Below, one piece after another: positions 36,260-45,322 of a DNA stretch of 64,000 bases (its first letter is position 1; each line of letters starts with the position of its first letter). The stretch comes from Bifidobacterium aquikefiri (GTDB taxonomy: Bacteria; Actinomycetota; Actinomycetes; Actinomycetales; Bifidobacteriaceae). Below the pieces are notes generated by a model. That model was not told the DNA's origin. It was given only the letters and a program-made list of their open reading frames with translations, and did not search any database. A program made the translations under genes and the position numbers. Location of the stretch: contig NZ_MWXA01000002.1 in NCBI RefSeq assembly GCF_002259795.1, forward strand, positions 178,916 through 242,915, given 5' to 3'.

Positions 36260-39016
36260 ATGACAGATAACAATCAACAGATCACTGCTGCGGATGCTGC
36301 AATAGTGACATCCGGAACGGGCACCAGAGGCCCAGAAGAGCGTGATCTTCCCACAACACTCAAGCGCGATATGGACTTATGTCTGCGACTTCTTCGCGTT
36401 GTGCTTGGTGAATTCAGCCCTGAGCTGCTCGAGAAATTCGATGCCCTCAGGCAAGATGCAGTCGAAGCAAGCGCTGAACATTTCAGCGATGTGCTCGTTG
36501 ACCCGCATCCCGATGAGGATGGACTTGCCAAGTCCGTATCCCTCATTGACGGTATGCCAATGCATGATTCCCAGCTCCTTGCTCGTGCCTTCACCACATA
36601 TTTCCATCTCGCCAACCTGTGCGAAGAGAACTATCGTGTTGCAGCACTGCACCAACGTGAGATGAAAGTCAGCATCAATTCGGCCACCGATCCGGTGAAC
36701 GAGATGACCGGTGCCTATCACCAGCTCATTGACGAAATGGGTCCGGCAAAGGCAGCAGATCTGCTCGACAAGCTTGAGTTCCATCCCGTCTTCACCGCAC
36801 ACCCGACTGAGGCCCGACGCAAGGCTGTGGAAGGCAAGATTCGCCGTATCGCGGATTTGCTTGAGCTCCGTCCAACGCTTGGCGGCTCTGATTTGGAAGA
36901 GAACGAACGTCGGCTCTGCAACGAAATCGACGCGTTGTTCCGCACGTCCCCAATCGCCTTGAAGAAGCCCACGCCCGTTGAAGAGGCCGACACGATTATC
37001 GACATCTTCGACAACACCTTGTTCGACACCATTCCCAAGGTCTATCGCCGTTTCGATGACTGGGTTCTCGGCAAGAAGGCCGGCACGGTTCCTCCCGTTT
37101 GCCCGGCATTCTTCCATCCTGGAAGCTGGATCGGTTCGGATCGCGATGGCAATCCAAACGTTACGGCGAAAATCAGCCGCCGCGTTGCCCGCAAATTCAC
37201 CGACCACGTCATTTCCAAGCTTGAAGATGCAACGCGTACGGTTGGCCGCAACCTTACGGTTGAGACGGACACGACACCTTCGAGTCCTGAGCTGCTGAAC
37301 CTGTGGAATCATCAGAAAGAGATGAGTGAGCGCCTTACTGAAAAGGCAGCTCTGATCTCTCGCCACGAAACGCATCGTGCAGTGATGCTGGTCATCGCGG
37401 ATCGCCTTCATGAATCCATCAACCGTGATGCAGATTTGATGTATCACAGCTGTGATGACTTCATTGCCGATTTGAAGATTGTACAGAGATCGTTGGCACA
37501 GGCCGGCGCCGCACGTCATGCCTATGGTCCTTTGCAGGAGCTCATCTGGCAGGCACAGACCTTTGGCTTCCATCTTGTCGAGATGGAATTCCGTCAGCAT
37601 TCCGTCGTTCATGCCCGTGCGCTCGAAGATATTCGCGAACACGGCCTCCATGGCGAACGCGGCGAACTTCAGCCCATGACCCACGAGGTGCTCGACACCT
37701 TCCGTGCACTTGGCTCGATTCAGAAACGCAATGGCATCAAGGCCGCTCGCCGATACATCATTTCGTTCACCAAGTCGGCTCAGCATGTCAAGGATGTATT
37801 CGAGCTGAATCGTCTCGCATTCGCCCATCCCGAAGATGTCCCAACGATCGATGTGATTCCTTTGTTCGAGCAGCTCGAAGATCTGCAGAACAGCGTGGAT
37901 ACGCTTGAGGAAATCATTAAGATTCCCGAGGTTCAGGCACGTCTGAAGGCCACTGGCAACAAGATGGAAGTCATGCTTGGTTACTCGGATTCTTCCAAGG
38001 ACGCAGGCCCGACTTCTGCCACACTGGCTTTGCACTCCGCTCAGGAGCGCATTGCAAAGTGGGCAAAGAGGCACGACATTGATCTGACTCTGTTCCACGG
38101 CCGTGGCGGCGCAGTTGGACGTGGTGGCGGTCCTGCAAACCGAGCGGTTCTGGCTCAGCCTGTGGGTTCTGTCAACTGCCGTTTCAAACTCACTGAACAG
38201 GGTGAAGTCATCTTCGCGCGATACGGCAACCCGGTTCTCGCCATTCGCCATATCGAATCCGTTGCTGCGGCAACGCTGCTCCAGTCTGCTCCAAGCGTCG
38301 AGAAGCGCAATACGGAGATGACTGAGAAGTATGCGGATATGGCCGCTGCGTTGAATGATGCCTCACACGAACGTTTCCTTGACCTGCTGCATACACCTGA
38401 CTTCACTCCTTGGTTCTCGATTGTGACACCGTTGAATGAGGTCGGCCTGCTGCCAATTGGTTCTCGTCCTGCAAAGCGAGGCCTAGGCGCAAAGTCATTG
38501 GATGATTTGCGAACTATTCCATGGGTATTCTCCTGGGCTCAGGCGCGAATCAATCTCGCTGCCTGGTACGGCCTAGGTACGGCCTGCGAGAAGCTCAATG
38601 ATCTCGATACAATGCGCAAGGCATATGAGGAATGGCCGTTGTTCAGCACCTTCATCGACAACATCGAAATGTCGATTGCCAAGACGGATGAGCGTATCGC
38701 CAAGATGTATCTTGCCTTGGGAGATCGCGATGACTTGAGCAAGAAGGTATTGCACGAGATGGAGCTCACCCGCAAGTGGGTTCTGCTCATTGTTGGTGAT
38801 CAATGGCCATTGCAGCATCGTCACGTGCTTGGCCAAGCAATCCGAATTCGCTCGCCATATGTTGATGCGCTTTCGATGACTCAGGTTCGTGCGCTCCGCA
38901 CCCTTCGCCGTCGCAATGACAAGGAAGAGTTGAGCAAGAGCCAGCAGTCAGACTTCATCTACCTGATTCTCTGCACCGTTTCGGGTGTCGCTGCAGGTCT
39001 GCAGAACACCGGATGA
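36260..39016 (+). CDS. ppc: Phosphoenolpyruvate carboxylase
   Basis: 918 residues, full length. It carboxylates PEP to oxaloacetate, the anaplerotic step in organisms with an incomplete citric acid cycle. Active-site blocks are VFTAHPTEARR (His181), GYSDSSKDAGP and FHGRGGAVGRGGGP (His613), and the family C terminus ends QNTG. Strong AGGAGG 4 bases before ATG. A palindromic repeat and a perfect terminator follow. Confidence 0.96.
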   Translation: MTDNNQQITAADAAIVTSGTGTRGPEERDLPTTLKRDMDLCLRLLRVVLGEFSPELLEKFDALRQDAVEASAEHFSDVLVDPHPDEDGLAKSVSLIDGMPMHDSQLLARAFTTYFHLANLCEENYRVAALHQREMKVSINSATDPVNEMTGAYHQLIDEMGPAKAADLLDKLEFHPVFTAHPTEARRKAVEGKIRRIADLLELRPTLGGSDLEENERRLCNEIDALFRTSPIALKKPTPVEEADTIIDIFDNTLFDTIPKVYRRFDDWVLGKKAGTVPPVCPAFFHPGSWIGSDRDGNPNVTAKISRRVARKFTDHVISKLEDATRTVGRNLTVETDTTPSSPELLNLWNHQKEMSERLTEKAALISRHETHRAVMLVIADRLHESINRDADLMYHSCDDFIADLKIVQRSLAQAGAARHAYGPLQELIWQAQTFGFHLVEMEFRQHSVVHARALEDIREHGLHGERGELQPMTHEVLDTFRALGSIQKRNGIKAARRYIISFTKSAQHVKDVFELNRLAFAHPEDVPTIDVIPLFEQLEDLQNSVDTLEEIIKIPEVQARLKATGNKMEVMLGYSDSSKDAGPTSATLALHSAQERIAKWAKRHDIDLTLFHGRGGAVGRGGGPANRAVLAQPVGSVNCRFKLTEQGEVIFARYGNPVLAIRHIESVAAATLLQSAPSVEKRNTEMTEKYADMAAALNDASHERFLDLLHTPDFTPWFSIVTPLNEVGLLPIGSRPAKRGLGAKSLDDLRTIPWVFSWAQARINLAAWYGLGTACEKLNDLDTMRKAYEEWPLFSTFIDNIEMSIAKTDERIAKMYLALGDRDDLSKKVLHEMELTRKWVLLIVGDQWPLQHRHVLGQAIRIRSPYVDALSMTQVRALRTLRRRNDKEELSKSQQSDFIYLILCTVSGVAAGLQNTG

Positions 39017-39047
39017 TGTGAAATCGGTCGCGTTCCGACCGAGATTA

Positions 39048-39152
39048 TGAGTTTTGTGGCAATTGTAAGGTACTCAGGTTTGAAATCGTTGAAATTCGAC
39101 CGAGGATAAGTCAAAAATACGGTTATACACTTTGCAATTGTCGCAAAACTCA
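39048..39152. repeat. Palindromic element, family 1, copy B
   Basis: Left end TGAGTTTTGTGGCAATTG from 39048 and right end to 39152, CAATTGTCGCAAAACTCA, form inverted arms. The interior shares GAAATCGTTG and ACCG with the copy at 27419. It sits between the ppc stop and the downstream terminator stem. Confidence 0.85.
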
Positions 39153-39154
39153 AG

Positions 39155-39189
39155 AATTGCCCTCCAACTCGTTGAGTTGGAGGGCAATT
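39155..39189. terminator. Perfect 16-bp stem terminator between convergent ppc and copper ATPase genes
   Basis: AATTGCCCTCCAACTC at 39155-39170, loop GTT, complementary arm at 39174-39189, then TTTCTGC on plus. On minus the stem is followed by TCTTGAG. Likely bidirectional. Confidence 0.85.
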
Positions 39190-39213
39190 TCTGCATTTCA
39201 GAGGCGTTTGCCA

Positions 39214-42063
39214 TCACGCCTTGGTGTATTGATCGAGGTTGTTGTCAAATTCGGCAGCGCAATGATTGCTGCAGAAAGCGTATTGCTTGCCATCTATGGT
39301 TCGCGTTGCTGCCGCATCTCGAATATTGACATTCATTCCACATACTGGATCTTTTACTGTGGATTCTCCTGTTTGTGACATTGCACTGTCTCCTTTGCTA
39401 CTTTCTTGAATTTCTGTTTCGTGGATTGTTGTTTCCTGAGCATTGTCCAAAGATGCTACGTGGTCTGTTGTCGCATGCACATCATCGGCCTTCCAAGAGA
39501 ACGAACGCAGACGGTTTGCATTGATCACGACCGAAAGTGAAGAGAATGCCATCGCAGCGCCCGCAATCATCGGGTTCAACAGCAGACCGGTGAACGGGAA
39601 CAGCACTCCTGCACCAATCGGAATGCCAAGCATGTTGTATCCAAACGCAAATCCAAGGTTCTCCCTGATGTTGCGCATCGTTGCCCGCGAAAGATCAATC
39701 GCAGTCACCACACCGGTCAGCTTGCCCGACATCAACGTTACATCAGAGGATTCGATGGCTATGTCCGTTCCCGTTCCGACTGCGATGCCGATATTCGCCT
39801 GTGCCAGAGCCGGCGCGTCATTGATGCCATCGCCAACCATACCAACAACCGCATTGTTGCGTTGCAATTCCCTAATCTTCGCTGCCTTGCCCTCTGGTGG
39901 GACCTCGGCAATGACATGCTCAATGCCGACCTGTTGCGCAATTGATTCGGCAGTGCCGCTTCCATCGCCGGTAATCATGTAGATATCGATGCCGCGCTTC
40001 TTCAATTCGCTGATTGCGCTCTTGGAATCACCCTTAACAGCGTCGGCAATCGCCATGACCGCCACCAGTGTTCCGTCTATTGCCGCGGCAACCGGGGTCT
40101 TGCCCTGCGCGGCTAAATTCCGTGACTGCCTGAACAAATCCACAGCTGCCTCATCTTCAACATTGACATGCTGATTCTTCAACATCGTCACATTCCCCAC
40201 GACGACGCTATGCTCGTCGACTGTGGCAGCTACACCTTGCCCAGCCACAGCTTTGAAATGCTCTGCCTTCTTCAAGGGTGCCGATGACTGCTGAGCCTTG
40301 GAGACGATGGCCTGGGCCAATGGATGTTCGGAATTCTGCTCCACAGATGCGATCAACGCCAGTGCATCGTTATCGAGATTCTGCGGCAGAATATCGGTTA
40401 CCGTGGGCTTCCCCGCGGTTATGGTTCCCGTTTTGTCAAGCACAAGAACCTTGAGACTGTGCAATGATTCCAACGCAACCGCTGAACGAATCAACACCCC
40501 TGCCTGCGCACCCTTGCCAGTTCCGATGGTGACCGACAACGGTGTGGCAATCCCGAGAGCGCATGGACACGCAATCACCAGAACCGAAACCGCTGCAACA
40601 AGACCATGCACCGCCTGCGGAACTGGCCCGAGGATCCACCAGACTACAAAAGTCCATATTGCAATGATCATTACAGCAGGTACGAAATACTTTGCAATGC
40701 GGTCTGCAAGTCGCTGAATTGGCGCCTTCGACGCTTGCGCACTGCGCACCAGGTCAACGATGTGCGACAGCACCGAGTCCTTGCCTACCTTGGTGGCCCT
40801 GTATCGAAGTGAGCCATTGGCATTTACCGTGGCACCGATGACATCATCGCCCTTGACCTTGTTGACCGGCATTGATTCACCGGTAATCATGGATTCGTCG
40901 ACACTGCTCTCACCAGAAAGCACCGAACCATCCACTGGGAATTTCTCACCGGGACGTATGACGATAACATCGCCAGCCTGAACCTTTTCAACTGGAATCT
41001 CTTCGATATGTTCATCGGCAGAGCCGGAATCGAGCACGATACGAGCCGTCGATGGCCGAAGATTGATGAGTTTCCTGATGGCGTCTCCAGTACCTGCGCG
41101 CGCCTTGGCTTCAAGGAGCTGGCCAAGAATCATCAGGGTGATGATGGTTCCGACAGCCTCGAAATACGGCTCTCGCGAACCGGCAGGAACGATGGCGGGG
41201 TCTACCGTCACCACCACGCTGTAAATGAATGCGGTGCCGGTTCCTACGGCGACCAAGGAATTCATTTCTGCGCTGCGATGCGCCATGGCCAGCCACCCTG
41301 TGCGATGCACCGGCCAACCGGAATAGAACATGACCGGCAACGTCAACACAAGCTGAACCCATGGATTCATCAGGAACGAAGGAATCATATGACCGAGGAA
41401 CGGGTGCAGCATTGCAGCGGAGAATACCGGCAGAGTGAAGACGATGCCAACGATCAGACGAACCCAAAGTTCATGAATTTCCTTGGTATGGCTATCATCA
41501 CCCTGTGCTGCAGAACGAGTTGAATCGTTCGCGTCAATCCGTTCCGAGACATCTGCCCCACGCCAGGCATGTTCATCAGATGTCTTGTCGTGATTTGCAT
41601 CCGTGCCTTGCCCACTCGTGGAGCGCGAAACGTCAACTTCCCCATGCTGAGGCACTGCAGCGCTCCCGGAGCTCTGGTCATTATCGATCTTTCCTTCGCC
41701 ACGAACCTCGAGCATGCCATGCAACATGTTCATACCGCATGCAAACGGGTACTCTCCCACAGCAAGCGATGGAAGTTCCAAGGTCGTGGTCTGATATGCG
41801 GGCAAGGCCTGGTCTATGCCCAGATCGGAGAAGACGACATGCGAGGAGCACTCTCCCGCTTCCTTACGCTCGAATACCAACTTGATCGGCTTTCCAGAAC
41901 GCACCGCTATATGTGCAGGCGTATAACCACCCTTAACCTCAATATGGGCAATCTGCACGCCTCCCTCGTCGGATGCCTCCTTGGCTTTCTTCGGTGCAAA
42001 GAAATAGAACGCCACAGCAGCCGTCAGCACCGCTGCAATAATCACCGCGATTGCAATTGTCAT
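39214..42063 (-). CDS. copA: P1B-type copper ATPase with N-terminal cupredoxin-like and C-terminal YHS domains
   Basis: 949 residues. Order: an N-terminal membrane segment (about 2-23) followed by APKKAK; a cupredoxin-like domain (about 40-130) with putative ligands in ECSSH and CGMNMLHGM; a Ser/Asp linker; four membrane segments; an actuator domain; the CPC motif (Cys499-Pro-Cys501); Asp543 in [14 protein letters not shown]; the last membrane pair; and a C-terminal YHS metal-binding domain ([18 protein letters not shown]). It lacks the usual HMA domains with CXXC. GGAGG 5 bases before ATG 42063 sets the start, 9 codons inside the open frame. It exports Cu(I). Divergent from csoR, with a shared CsoR operator. 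Confidence 0.92.
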   Translation of the reverse strand: MTIAIAVIIAAVLTAAVAFYFFAPKKAKEASDEGGVQIAHIEVKGGYTPAHIAVRSGKPIKLVFERKEAGECSSHVVFSDLGIDQALPAYQTTTLELPSLAVGEYPFACGMNMLHGMLEVRGEGKIDNDQSSGSAAVPQHGEVDVSRSTSGQGTDANHDKTSDEHAWRGADVSERIDANDSTRSAAQGDDSHTKEIHELWVRLIVGIVFTLPVFSAAMLHPFLGHMIPSFLMNPWVQLVLTLPVMFYSGWPVHRTGWLAMAHRSAEMNSLVAVGTGTAFIYSVVVTVDPAIVPAGSREPYFEAVGTIITLMILGQLLEAKARAGTGDAIRKLINLRPSTARIVLDSGSADEHIEEIPVEKVQAGDVIVIRPGEKFPVDGSVLSGESSVDESMITGESMPVNKVKGDDVIGATVNANGSLRYRATKVGKDSVLSHIVDLVRSAQASKAPIQRLADRIAKYFVPAVMIIAIWTFVVWWILGPVPQAVHGLVAAVSVLVIACPCALGIATPLSVTIGTGKGAQAGVLIRSAVALESLHSLKVLVLDKTGTITAGKPTVTDILPQNLDNDALALIASVEQNSEHPLAQAIVSKAQQSSAPLKKAEHFKAVAGQGVAATVDEHSVVVGNVTMLKNQHVNVEDEAAVDLFRQSRNLAAQGKTPVAAAIDGTLVAVMAIADAVKGDSKSAISELKKRGIDIYMITGDGSGTAESIAQQVGIEHVIAEVPPEGKAAKIRELQRNNAVVGMVGDGINDAPALAQANIGIAVGTGTDIAIESSDVTLMSGKLTGVVTAIDLSRATMRNIRENLGFAFGYNMLGIPIGAGVLFPFTGLLLNPMIAGAAMAFSSLSVVINANRLRSFSWKADDVHATTDHVASLDNAQETTIHETEIQESSKGDSAMSQTGESTVKDPVCGMNVNIRDAAATRTIDGKQYAFCSNHCAAEFDNNLDQYTKA

Positions 42064-42141
42064 GTATGCCTCCGCCTCTTCCATCGTCATCTGTGCCGTC
42101 GAATTCCCATCGGCTCATGCTCTGAACGAATAACGTACATA

Positions 42142-42169
42142 ATTATACCCCTAGGGGGTATACTTGCCA
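42142..42169. promoter_or_regulatory. CsoR operator with overlapping copA promoter
   Basis: The palindrome TATACCCCTAGGGGGTATA at 42144-42162 is a typical CsoR site. On the minus strand it fills the spacer between TGGCAA (42169-42164) and a perfect TATAAT (42147-42142), 16 bp apart. On plus, TATACT at 42159-42164 may be the -10 for csoR. Bound apo-CsoR would repress both genes, and Cu(I) would relieve this. Confidence 0.88.
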
Positions 42170-42247
42170 TAGAAATGTTCTCTTGGCATATAACGCTCAG
42201 CACAGGCGGCGCAAACTAACGAGGACCAAGACCACAGGGGTATCGCA

Positions 42248-42613
42248 ATGGACAAGACACGCGTCAGCAATGACAAGACATCGGGCGGCACCAGCCACGG
42301 GAATATTGAGCATGGCAGCGCATCCCATGCAAGTGTTGGCTACGTGAAGGAAAAGACCAGGGTAGTCGCACGGATGAAGCGCATTGAGGGGCAAGTTCGA
42401 GCCATCACTCGAATGATTGAAGACGAAACATACTGTATCGATGTGCTCACTCAGATTGCTGCAGCAGACAAAGCTCTGAAGGCCGTTGCCCTAGAGCTTT
42501 TGGACAGCCATCTCGATCATTGCGTAAGAAGTGCAATCAACCAGGGCGATGAGGATGCTGATGAGAAGGTTCACGAGGCAAGCGCCGCAATTGCGCGTCT
42601 CGTTCGTTCATGA
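42248..42613 (+). CDS. csoR: Copper-sensing repressor CsoR
   Basis: 121 residues. The N-terminal 30 are nonconserved; the CsoR/RcnR helical fold follows (RVVARMKRIEGQVRAITRMI). Cu(I) ligands Cys63, His88 and Cys92 are present with the spacing expected for CsoR (25 and 4 residues). Controls the divergent copper ATPase gene through the operator at 42144-42162. Its 3' end overlaps the convergent sortase gene by 6 bases. Confidence 0.93.
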   Translation: MDKTRVSNDKTSGGTSHGNIEHGSASHASVGYVKEKTRVVARMKRIEGQVRAITRMIEDETYCIDVLTQIAAADKALKAVALELLDSHLDHCVRSAINQGDEDADEKVHEASAAIARLVRS

Positions 42614-43576
42614 TCTCCTGTGGCGCGCGGGGGTCGAGATAGCGGGACCCGCGACAACCCAAACCGCCGCCGTGACTGCAGCGGCAAGCCAAACAGCCCA
42701 CCAGGGGAATGGCACCACGACTTTATCCTCCGATGCATCGGATTCATGAGCTCCTGCATCCACCACCCTGGACGAGGCAACCCTGACTCCACGGACCAGC
42801 AAACGATGCGAATTCACACCCGTTGGCGTGCAAGTAACCAAGGTGACATAGTCTTTGCCCTTCACCTTCTGCAGACTTGACATGTCATTGGGCAAGACAA
42901 CCTTTATCTGATCCACCTTATAGCTCAGCGTCTCGCCTTCGACGTGAATCTGAAACGTATCTCCCAAGACGAGCTTGTGGACGTTCGAGAAGAGCTGCGA
43001 GAGTGCATACCCATTGTGACCGGTGAGCACCGCATGCGTTCCTTCGCCGCCGACGGGCAGTGACGTTCCATAGAGATGTCCTATTCCACGTGCCAGTGTC
43101 TCTTCTGTCGTGCCATGATAGATCGGTAGATCAAGGCCAATTTTCGCGATCACGATTGTTGCCATCACACCATCACCGGCAGGATCGAGCAGACTGTTGT
43201 ATTTCTCGCTCGCAGCAGCAGTGCTTGGCTGCGCCTGTGAACCATTCCCTTGGGAATTGCCGTCCGCAGTGCCGGCAAATGGATCGAGCACCGTATTGGG
43301 CCCCAACGAATCATTGTAGATCGTGGCCTGTTGCAGTGCCTGAGCCTGTTCTACCTGGTTTTTTGATCGAACAGCACTCTGATACACCTGAAGCGTCTGT
43401 GCATGCCCGATGGCCGAAATCCAATCAGCACCTGAAGGATAAAGCGCAATTGCGGCTCCAACGCATATCAAGATGGCGAGCGTAATGTTCCAGAGTCTGC
43501 TCTGCATCACCCGCACAAGGAGTGGCAGTCTGGCTGCTCGTTCAGCCTCAATGATTTCCGGGAATTGAAGAGCCAT
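42608..43576 (-). CDS. srtC: Class C sortase of the pilus locus
   Basis: 322 residues: N-terminal membrane segment (around 25-45), sortase beta-barrel, C-terminal membrane segment, as in class C pilin polymerases. The catalytic residues are His187 (LTGHNG), Cys249 (TLVTCTPTG) and Arg258. It joins pilin monomers by isopeptide bonds between a sorting-signal Thr (or Ser) and a pilin Lys. The start at ATG 43576 (MALQFPE) has GGAG 9 bases upstream; the open frame continues 29 codons before. Last gene of the locus. Confidence 0.9.
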   Translation of the reverse strand: MALQFPEIIEAERAARLPLLVRVMQSRLWNITLAILICVGAAIALYPSGADWISAIGHAQTLQVYQSAVRSKNQVEQAQALQQATIYNDSLGPNTVLDPFAGTADGNSQGNGSQAQPSTAAASEKYNSLLDPAGDGVMATIVIAKIGLDLPIYHGTTEETLARGIGHLYGTSLPVGGEGTHAVLTGHNGYALSQLFSNVHKLVLGDTFQIHVEGETLSYKVDQIKVVLPNDMSSLQKVKGKDYVTLVTCTPTGVNSHRLLVRGVRVASSRVVDAGAHESDASEDKVVVPFPWWAVWLAAAVTAAVWVVAGPAISTPARHRRS

Positions 43577-43667
43577 GTCCTTCTTCTCCATTCCGGGCAT
43601 CAGAGATAGCGATCGACTATCGTTTCGGAATGCCCAAGAAGTGCAAATGTGACGCACAAGCATAAGC

Positions 43668-43706
43668 GGCGAATCGAGAAGAGTAGCGTTAACTTCTCGA
43701 TTCGCC
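43668..43706. terminator. Hairpin between pilin and sortase genes
   Basis: Stem GGCGAATCGAGAAG at 43668-43681 and its complement at 43693-43706 give a perfect 14-bp arm, followed by TTTT on the plus strand. On the minus (coding) strand the following bases are T-poor. A second hairpin, ATTGCaCTGAG/CTCAGcGCAAT, lies at 43717-43747. Together they may attenuate read-through into the sortase gene. Confidence 0.7.
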
Positions 43707-43804
43707 TTTTCAGGTCATTGCACTGAGTTTGGGAATCTCAGCGCAATGAAGATCAGCCGGCTCCGACTTCTGCTTGGAAATAGCGTTGCTCAGAACGCCC
43801 GAGT

Positions 43805-45232
43805 TTAACGAAGCGATGAAGCCTGTGCGACTTTTCTACGAGAACGAATCGTCAGAGCAGTCGCAGCACCGACCAGGGTGAGACCCGTAATCGTGAAGAT
43901 GACGGTTCCGGTTCCGCCGCTCAAAGGCAATTTAACAGGCGGCTTCTGCTTGTTGGCAATCTTTACAACCTTCGCGCTGCTCTTCCCTCCCGCTACGATC
44001 GTCACTGCAATCGGATCAGTGCTGAGCTCATAGCCAGCAGGTGCGGCGGTCTCAACGAGCGTGTAATTGCCGACCTTGAGAGCAATCGGTCCCGCATTCC
44101 CATCTGCATCGGTGGTAAGCGCGGTCACAACATCACCCGCAGCGTTCTTCACGTCGAATTTCGCACCAGCAAGGGATTTCTCACTCTTGCCTTCGGCATA
44201 CTTTTCAAGGGTCAGCCATCCCCAATCACTGTGAGGCTTGTTTGAAGGGATATTCTTGCCGTCATTGACGTTGGCGAATGCCTGGTTGTAAATAATGCCG
44301 TCTGCATCTGCAGCAAGCGATGAGTTCACTGTTGTAGACAGCGTGAAGGTGACATCAGTGCCTTGCGTCAGCTTGGCTCGGCCAACGGGAGTGAAGGTTA
44401 CGGTCACTTTCTGGCCAGCCTGAACGACCGTATAGTCCGTTCCCTGCACAAAGGTCGTGGCTCCTTGCGTGACAACCACTCCTGAATAGGTCAATGCATC
44501 ATCCAAAGTGTCATAGACCTCAACCGTATCGAAGCTCTTGCCCGAAGGCAGGTATGGCAGACTGAGCTTGATAGGCCACGCAATGGTGTCGCCGACCTTA
44601 TAGGCGTTGGCATCGTTGACATCCTTGCTGAGCGCCGTTATCGAGTTCTTCGGATACACATGAATGTTGTAATTCCAAGAACCGTCCGAGTCAGGAAGCG
44701 GAACAGTCACTACGAATGGTTGAGAGCTGACAATATTGCTTCCGTCTGGAATCGTTTCAACAAACACATACGCTCCAAGGCTCAGCGAAGGTGAGACGGC
44801 GAGACCGCTCGAGTTGGTCGCCGGCAAAGCTGTTCCGGTCCCCAATGTATAGCTTGCAGCACCGGCCGTGAGAGTCTTCGCCGTTGTATCGACGGTAAAC
44901 GAGCCTGGTGCCAAGGTCGCTGCAGCATCCCACCCTGCATTGGTCATCAGATCAATATTGGTAATCTGATACGCAGTGAACACGACGTTTGCGAGTGGCT
45001 GTGCACCTGCCGGGACTTGGCTCGCGTCCTCGTGGCCCGAAGCTGCAGAGCCTTTGTTGACGGATTCGCTGTATTTGTGAATCGTCACCGTTCCCTTGGT
45101 ATTTGGATTCAGGTTGCCCGTATTGGCCTCCGTAGCATTGGCCGTTGAAACGAATCCAAAAGCTCCTACTGCGGTGCAGACCAGCGAGACCGCTAGCGCT
45201 TTGATAACGCTTGGCTGTGAATGGTGTTTCAT
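43805..45232 (-). CDS. Sortase-dependent pilin, SpaA/FimA-like (sorting signal LPLSG)
   Basis: 475 residues. A signal peptide (about 1-33), an N-terminal pilin domain beginning TVTIHKYSES, the pilin motif YNIHVYPKN with the Lys used for polymerisation, an E-box-like LVETAAPAGYE, then LPLSG at 435-439, a hydrophobic stretch and a basic tail. The LPLSG signal departs from LPXTG (Ser for Thr). Likely the shaft subunit, based on its position next to the sortase and its pilin motif. Isopeptide-bonded domains are expected from the family. Confidence 0.88.
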   Translation of the reverse strand: MKHHSQPSVIKALAVSLVCTAVGAFGFVSTANATEANTGNLNPNTKGTVTIHKYSESVNKGSAASGHEDASQVPAGAQPLANVVFTAYQITNIDLMTNAGWDAAATLAPGSFTVDTTAKTLTAGAASYTLGTGTALPATNSSGLAVSPSLSLGAYVFVETIPDGSNIVSSQPFVVTVPLPDSDGSWNYNIHVYPKNSITALSKDVNDANAYKVGDTIAWPIKLSLPYLPSGKSFDTVEVYDTLDDALTYSGVVVTQGATTFVQGTDYTVVQAGQKVTVTFTPVGRAKLTQGTDVTFTLSTTVNSSLAADADGIIYNQAFANVNDGKNIPSNKPHSDWGWLTLEKYAEGKSEKSLAGAKFDVKNAAGDVVTALTTDADGNAGPIALKVGNYTLVETAAPAGYELSTDPIAVTIVAGGKSSAKVVKIANKQKPPVKLPLSGGTGTVIFTITGLTLVGAATALTIRSRRKVAQASSLR

Positions 45233-45264
45233 AATCTCCCCTTGTTCAATCAGATACTCCCCAA

Positions 45265-45297
45265 CGCGCCGAGGGCGTTGTTGCAGACATCGGCGCG
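45265..45297 (-). other. Hairpin upstream of the LPLSG pilin gene
   Basis: CGCGCCGA at 45265-45272 pairs with TCGGCGCG at 45290-45297 in the short gap before the 475-residue pilin gene. It could be a 5' leader stabiliser or a partial terminator setting subunit ratios. Confidence 0.55.
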
Positions 45298-45322
45298 CAC
45301 AACAGTTACATTGAAGGATTGG

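Noticed and set aside
36377..38251. 624-codon open frame on the minus strand
   Set aside because: Antisense to ppc; arises from the strong codon bias of the ppc frame. No protein-like domains.
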